Shown here: positions 52,376 through 55,810 of the stretch, in pieces
Layout of the letters: each line of letters begins with the position of its first letter
Position numbering within the stretch: the stretch's first letter is position 1
DNA from: a virus
DNA: 55,810 nucleotides
Virus record (IMG/VR): IMGVR_UViG_3300023184_005760
Coordinates: 1-55,810 of that record
Reading direction: 5' to 3' (one strand)
The notes under the pieces: model-generated
The model's database searches: none
What the model saw: the letters and a program-made list of their open reading frames with translations, nothing else
Told to the model about the DNA's origin: nothing
Position numbers and translations under genes: made by a program

Positions 52376-52516
52376 TCAATGTCTGTGTGTTATCCAATAG
52401 GCAAATCCAAGAGCAACGGCTCCTGAAAATACCAAAATCAACAGAGTAACACCCAGCACCTTACCCACTGAGTTCTCTGCGATTAGGTCGTTTAGTTCTT
52501 CAAAGATACTGCTCAT
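52376..52516 (-). CDS. Small single-pass membrane protein (46 aa)
   Basis: From the ATG at 52516 the protein reads MSSIFEELNDLIAENSVGKV, then LGVTLLILVFSGAVALGFAY and WITHRH. It has an acidic N-terminal segment and one membrane helix with a basic end. A TAAATA box ends 6 bases before the ATG, again without Shine-Dalgarno. It is opposite in direction to the genes on either side. The function is unknown; a holin or antiholin is one option. Confidence 0.65.
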   Translation of the reverse strand: MSSIFEELNDLIAENSVGKVLGVTLLILVFSGAVALGFAYWITHRH

Positions 52517-52522
52517 AGAAAG

Positions 52523-52528
52523 TATTTA
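52523..52528 (-). promoter_or_regulatory. TAAATACT box 6 bases before the 46-aa membrane gene
   Basis: The minus strand reads TAAATA-CTTTCT-ATG, with no Shine-Dalgarno sequence. A divergent plus-strand box lies at 52566. Confidence 0.5.
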
Positions 52529-52565
52529 AAATGCCTTGTATAAAACAAAAGCACATACATATGAG

Positions 52566-52571
52566 TAAATA
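52566..52571 (+). promoter_or_regulatory. TAAATA box 4 bases before the desaturase gene (leaderless)
   Basis: The plus strand reads TAAATA-AACT-ATG, with no Shine-Dalgarno sequence. Confidence 0.5.
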
Positions 52572-52575
52572 AACT

Positions 52576-53286
52576 ATGACTGAACTAATTGCAACCCTGG
52601 TAATGACACACATTACTATCATTTGTGTCACGCTGTATTTGCATCGCGGCCAGGCCCACCGAGGCATTGAATTTCATCCTGTGCTAGAACACTTCATGAG
52701 ATTTTGGCTGTGGCTAACCACAGGCATGGTAACTAAACAGTGGGTGGCCATACACCGCAAGCATCACAGATTCAGTGACCAGGCGGGAGATCCACACTCA
52801 CCACATGTGTATGGAATTAAGAGAGTTTTCTTCAAAGGAGCATGGTTATATCATGCGGCATCAAAAGATTCGGTCATGGTTGACACATACGGTCGTGGTA
52901 CTCCTGCTGATTGGATGGAGCTTCACGTATACCAGCCTCACAGTAGACTTGGCATTGGCATTCTCTTTGTGCTCGACACCTTGATATTTGGTTGGTGGGG
53001 GCCTTTGATCTGGGGCATACAAATGATATGGATTCCGTTTTGGGCCGCAGGTGTTATTAATGGCGTAGGTCATTGGATAGGATATAGAAATGGACATACT
53101 AAAGATCATAGTCGTAATATTAGTCCTTGGGGCATTGTCATTGGTGGCGAAGAGTTGCATAACAACCACCACCTGGACCCAGCGAGTCCCAAACTCAGCA
53201 AGAATTGGTTTGAGTTTGATATAGGCTGGATGTGGCTGGGCTTGTTTAGGCTGCTAGGACTTGCCCGATTGCGTAATCAGGTGTAG
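52576..53286 (+). CDS. Fatty acid desaturase (delta-9 type, membrane di-iron)
   Basis: This 236-residue protein has the three histidine boxes of acyl-lipid/acyl-CoA desaturases: HRGQAH at 23-28, HRKHH at 60-64 and HNNHH at 195-199. Four membrane segments lie between them (THITIICVTLYL; FWLWLTTGM; GILFVLDTLIFGWWGPLIWG; IWIPFWAAGVI). The boxes bind two irons and introduce a double bond in an acyl chain, needing electron donors from the host. The order fits bacterial delta-9 desaturases, slightly short. It overlaps the convergent Mpo1-like gene stop by 10 bases. Confidence 0.92.
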   Translation: MTELIATLVMTHITIICVTLYLHRGQAHRGIEFHPVLEHFMRFWLWLTTGMVTKQWVAIHRKHHRFSDQAGDPHSPHVYGIKRVFFKGAWLYHAASKDSVMVDTYGRGTPADWMELHVYQPHSRLGIGILFVLDTLIFGWWGPLIWGIQMIWIPFWAAGVINGVGHWIGYRNGHTKDHSRNISPWGIVIGGEELHNNHHLDPASPKLSKNWFEFDIGWMWLGLFRLLGLARLRNQV

Positions 53287-53885
53287 TCTTGCTTTAGATC
53301 AGGATCAATCAACTGACCTTGCATCAAGTATATAGGGCTCTTGCGATAAATCCACACGTCATGGAATGGATCAGTCAATATCTTCAAACACCAAACCAAG
53401 GCAACTCGACGACTTTGTATAGCAGTGAGTTGAATCATTCTAAACACAACACCTGCCAAACCCAACCATAACCAGCCCATGCCCACACGATTCACAAATG
53501 TCATAGGATCGTTGTCGGGAATCAGCAGGTTCATCAACTCAGCATCAAAGAAGGCCAGCAAAGGCACAGCTACAAAACAGGCCATCAGCACTCGCTTGCG
53601 TTTGAGGTTGAATCCAATCTTGATTTTTTCCTTGTATTCAAACGTGGCATTGTTGTACTCGTCATAGCCGTGCGGCTCGAAGAAAAAGTGTCCGGCCTGA
53701 CGAGTGGTCATGGCAATCAACCAGGCCACATAGGCACTCACAACAGGATCAATGAACAAGTAAACATAAGCAATCAAAAAACTTGTGGCCGATATCAAGT
53801 GCAAAAATTGGTTGATTCTGCTGTGATGATAATAACGATGGTCGTCCCAGCGTTGTTCGCGTAGTGTTTCTAGTATGTCTTTCAT
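53277..53885 (-). CDS. Mpo1/DUF962-like membrane protein (202 aa)
   Basis: The protein has four or so hydrophobic segments and the pattern H20...N25...H29 (YYHHSRINQFLHLISATSF), then RQAGHFFFEPHG with H66 and E70. This is similar to DUF962/Mpo1 proteins, which have HxxxxNxxxH and GHxxFE motifs and use iron to oxidise 2-hydroxy fatty acids. If the call is right it would process acyl chains beside the desaturase. AAGGAAA lies 8 bases before the ATG. It follows the glycosyltransferase by 18 bases in the same direction. Confidence 0.65.
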   Translation of the reverse strand: MKDILETLREQRWDDHRYYHHSRINQFLHLISATSFLIAYVYLFIDPVVSAYVAWLIAMTTRQAGHFFFEPHGYDEYNNATFEYKEKIKIGFNLKRKRVLMACFVAVPLLAFFDAELMNLLIPDNDPMTFVNRVGMGWLWLGLAGVVFRMIQLTAIQSRRVALVWCLKILTDPFHDVWIYRKSPIYLMQGQLIDPDLKQDYT

Positions 53886-53903
53886 GATTTTCCTTTGGTT
53901 AAT

Positions 53904-54914
53904 TTATTTGGTCCACAAGTGGTTGGGAGTGAGGTTGTCTCGGAAGATTTCCCATGCTCTCTCCCAACTCCAACGTTGACTACCTTCCCATACTTTCTGT
54001 CTATTTAAAAATAAACAGTCAGTAACTGCCTGTTTTAGATCCGGATTCATACAGCCAGTGATGCCTTCATCAATCACATCTTCGGGCCCTTGAACAGGAT
54101 AAGCCGCCACTGGAGTTCCGCAGGCCATGGCTTCAATCATCACAATACCAAAGGTTTCCCATTCACTAGGAAACACAAACACTTCTGCGTTGGCATAATA
54201 ACGTGCTAGATCCTCGCCTGTTTTGAATCCTGTAAAATGCACATCAGGATATTTTTTTTGGTAGGTTTCTAGCATGGGACCATCGCCTACCATGACTTTG
54301 AGATAGCCAGGATAATCCATTTCAAAGAATGCTTCTAGATTCTTTTCTTTGCTTACTCTGCTCACACACAAGAGATATCTGCTGGTTGTTTTTACCCTGT
54401 GTCCTGGATGGAATACGTCACGGTCAACACCGCGGGTCCAGGGAATAACTTCTCCATTGAACCCATGTGCTTGCAATTCTCGAACCATGGAGTCTGTTGT
54501 GGTTAGAACCTTGCCACTATGTTTATGAAACCATCGTACAAAACGCCAGGTAAGAGACTCAGGTATTCCAAATAACTTTTTGAGCCCTTCAGGAAATTTA
54601 GTGTGATAAGCGGTATTGTGGCGAATATTACCCAGTGAAAGATATGCTCTAGCCCACAGACCCAAAGGACCTTCTGTGGCGATGTGGATATAATCCGGAG
54701 CAATCTCCTCAATCTTCGCGCCCAAGTTCCTGGGATAGGCAATCTTGACTTCGTGGTAGCGAGGGCAATTAATGTAGCGGAACCTCCCGGGATCAATATA
54801 ATCAACATGATAACCATCCAGTACCGCACAAGTCTCGATGTTCTTGTAAGTGGTGACCACCCCATTAATTTGATCCGGCAAGTTGTCTGTTATTATCAAT
54901 ATCTTCTTGGTCAT
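53904..54914 (-). CDS. agt: GT4 glycosyltransferase, Agt-like (glycolipid synthase)
   Basis: The 336-residue enzyme begins KKILIITDNLPDQINGVVTT, a hallmark of lipid-glycosyltransferases of the SqdX/MgtA/Agt group. It has HIATEGPLGLWARAYL, TAYHTKFPEGL, the donor-site VSRVSKEKNLEAF and FVFPSEWETFGIVMIEAMAC, with the E-x7-E pair. Agt adds glucose or glucuronate to diacylglycerol, making phosphorus-free glycolipids in phosphate-starved bacteria. The gene starts inside the 3' end of the PlcP-like gene (50-base overlap), the same pairing as the bacterial plcP-agt operon. The donor sugar cannot be read from the sequence. Confidence 0.85.
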   Translation of the reverse strand: MTKKILIITDNLPDQINGVVTTYKNIETCAVLDGYHVDYIDPGRFRYINCPRYHEVKIAYPRNLGAKIEEIAPDYIHIATEGPLGLWARAYLSLGNIRHNTAYHTKFPEGLKKLFGIPESLTWRFVRWFHKHSGKVLTTTDSMVRELQAHGFNGEVIPWTRGVDRDVFHPGHRVKTTSRYLLCVSRVSKEKNLEAFFEMDYPGYLKVMVGDGPMLETYQKKYPDVHFTGFKTGEDLARYYANAEVFVFPSEWETFGIVMIEAMACGTPVAAYPVQGPEDVIDEGITGCMNPDLKQAVTDCLFLNRQKVWEGSQRWSWERAWEIFRDNLTPNHLWTK

Positions 54915-55659
54915 TTTTTCGTGTCCATGTTACAATTTCCCAGCGTCCGTCATGATGTTCTACCAATGCCGTACACGATTCTACCCAGTCACCATCGTTC
55001 ATGTAGGTCACACCATCAATCTCTTTTATTTCTGCGTGATGGATGTGACCGCACACCACGCCATCAAATCCTCTTTTCTTGCAGTAGGCCGCAAGATTCC
55101 TTTCAAAGTGAAACATGAAGTCAATGGCTTTTTTGACCCTATGCTTAAGAAACTGGCTAAGACTCCAGTAACCAAAACCCATACGATGGCGGATCCAATT
55201 AAATCTACTATTAAGTCCCAAGATAAAGTCATATGCTCGGTCTCCCAAAAAACTCAGCCACGGTGCCAGTCGGGTGATGCCATCAAACAAGTCACCGTGT
55301 ACCACAAGGTAGTGTCGGCCGTCTGCACCTATATGTTCACATTGATTGCAAATTTCTACTGTGCCGAATGAGGCTGCATATGGTATCATCGGACGCAGGA
55401 ATTCGTCATGATTTCCAGCCACGTATACAACCCTAGTGCCACGTTTAGCGTGACCAAGAACGCGACGAACGACATTGGTGTGGCTTTGTTTCCAACGCCA
55501 CTTGTTTTGTTGTATCTTCCACGCATCAATGATATCACCAACTAGGTATAGGGTATCGCATGAGTTGTGCTTTAAAAAATTGTTTAGTTCTTCTGCCTTG
55601 CAGTCTCTTGTGCCAAGGTGCACATCACTGATAAAAATACTGCGATACGTTTTCTGCAT
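54865..55659 (-). CDS. plcP: PlcP-like metallophosphoesterase (phospholipase C type)
   Basis: The 264-residue protein has SDVHLG (D12, H14), VGDIIDAW (D42), GNHDEF (N83-D85), VVHGDLFD (H121) and GHIHHAEI (H205, H207). It ends YMNDGDWVESCTALVEHHDG followed by WEIVTW, which closely follows PlcP of Sinorhizobium meliloti and marine bacteria. PlcP cuts the head group of phosphatidylcholine and similar lipids to give diacylglycerol. It is often annotated as UDP-2,3-diacylglucosamine hydrolase (LpxH-like), but the WVESCTA end and the next gene favour PlcP. The ATG is 4 bases after TAAATA with no Shine-Dalgarno. Confidence 0.88.
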   Translation of the reverse strand: MQKTYRSIFISDVHLGTRDCKAEELNNFLKHNSCDTLYLVGDIIDAWKIQQNKWRWKQSHTNVVRRVLGHAKRGTRVVYVAGNHDEFLRPMIPYAASFGTVEICNQCEHIGADGRHYLVVHGDLFDGITRLAPWLSFLGDRAYDFILGLNSRFNWIRHRMGFGYWSLSQFLKHRVKKAIDFMFHFERNLAAYCKKRGFDGVVCGHIHHAEIKEIDGVTYMNDGDWVESCTALVEHHDGRWEIVTWTRKNDQEDIDNNRQLAGSN

Positions 55660-55663
55660 CTAG

Positions 55664-55669
55664 TATTTA
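55664..55669 (-). promoter_or_regulatory. TAAATACT box 4 bases before plcP (leaderless)
   Basis: The minus strand reads TAAATA-CTAG-ATG. It places the plcP-agt pair under late-type control. Confidence 0.5.
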
Positions 55670-55684
55670 GGCATATTTGTGTTA

Positions 55685-55810
55685 CTATTTTGTTACAAAC
55701 ATTTGATCCACAAAGTCTAACAATAGAGTATGATGTTGGCCTCTGTGATATCGACCACGCATCCATGAGTAACTGTCGTACCAGAATTGTTCACTTTCAG
55801 GATGACATCC
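55685..55810 (-). CDS. C-terminal end of a protein running off the right edge
   Basis: The open frame from base 55810 to a TAG at 55685 encodes GCHPESEQFWYDSYSWMRGR, then YHRGQHHTLLLDFVDQMFVT K. The Trp/Tyr/His-rich text looks like a real protein end, and the other frames contain stops or poor composition. The remainder is outside the window, so no function can be given. Confidence 0.6.
   Translation of the reverse strand, partial: GCHPESEQFWYDSYSWMRGRYHRGQHHTLLLDFVDQMFVTK

Noticed and set aside
52861-53172. 103-codon minus frame within the desaturase gene
   Set aside because: The plus-strand frame has all three His boxes; the antisense frame is a shadow.
54865-55659. LpxH (UDP-2,3-diacylglucosamine hydrolase) as the primary call
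   Set aside because: The DWVESCTA ending, length and the adjoining Agt-type glycosyltransferase fit PlcP better; LpxH remains the alternative.

Overview
The window looks like part of a large T4-like (straboviral/cyanomyoviral-style) bacteriophage genome. The evidence is a sliding-clamp-loader ATPase of the gp44 type, a GroES/gp31-like co-chaperonin, PhoH, T4-type fibre and neck-structure N-termini, many T4-type late promoter boxes (TAAATA, twice as full TATAAATA), head-targeting N-termini like those of T4 internal proteins, and dense small overlapping genes (ATGA and TAATG junctions). The host is probably a Gram-negative proteobacterium: there are several Sec signal peptides, three or so lipobox lipoproteins, and strong sigma-70 promoters. 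The style of the exported and phasin-like genes reminds me of freshwater Betaproteobacteria, but that is only an impression.

Layout. 1-1.7 kb: tail fibre, minus strand, running off the left edge. 1.8-2.5 kb: phoH, plus strand, with a clear terminator. 2.6-9.2 kb: a minus-strand operon of radical SAM, HAD, SGNH-like, ACP-like, sulfotransferase-like, clamp loader, GroES-like, a truncated DnaE-like protein and small conserved genes. 9.2-17.9 kb: virion fibre/adhesin block, with a 1476-residue Ig-type protein, repeat fibres and a glycine-rich adhesin. 17.9-20.5 kb: minus operon ending in IF-1, superoxide dismutase and an A-type Fe-S carrier, led by a perfect-consensus promoter. 20.6-24.7 kb: membrane protein, a putative head-internal protein, a GIY-YIG homing endonuclease, a membrane-anchored lysozyme-like hydrolase, NAD synthetase and a coiled-coil structural gene. 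24.8-35.7 kb: early-type minus genes, each transcription unit carrying a TTGAC-17-TATAAT promoter; these include a restriction endonuclease/methyltransferase pair, a split radical SAM gene, a metallophosphoesterase and a cupin. 36-42 kb: small exported proteins, SWIM protein, glycosyltransferase and another radical SAM. 42-45.3 kb: two ClpP-family proteases around two putative head-internal proteins. 45.4-47.7 kb: an exported/lipoprotein cluster plus gamma-glutamylcyclotransferase. 48.2-52.4 kb: plus-strand late genes (fourth radical SAM, YhhQ-type transporter, H1-like protein, membrane proteins). 52.5-55.7 kb: a lipid module with a fatty-acid desaturase, an Mpo1/DUF962-like protein, and a glycosyltransferase plus metallophosphoesterase that match the bacterial agt-plcP pair.

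How the genes may work together. Early/middle genes appear to be read by unmodified host sigma-70 RNA polymerase; late genes (virion, lysis, transporter, lipid genes) carry TAAATA boxes. Both promoter classes often sit 4-7 bases before the start codon with no Shine-Dalgarno sequence, which predicts leaderless mRNAs, and the phage carries its own IF-1. The most striking cargo is the apparent plcP-agt membrane-lipid remodelling pair with a desaturase. It could release phosphate and diacylglycerol from host phospholipids and rebuild the membrane as glycolipid. A second unexplained theme is four radical SAM/SPASM-type proteins together with a serine-less carrier-protein-like gene and a phage Fe-S carrier.

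No tRNA, rRNA, CRISPR array or insertion sequence was recognised. The only stretch of about 300 bases without a long gene (1484-1803) holds a 47-codon gene, two minus late promoter boxes and the phoH leader. All functional calls are from reading protein motifs by eye; no database search was run.
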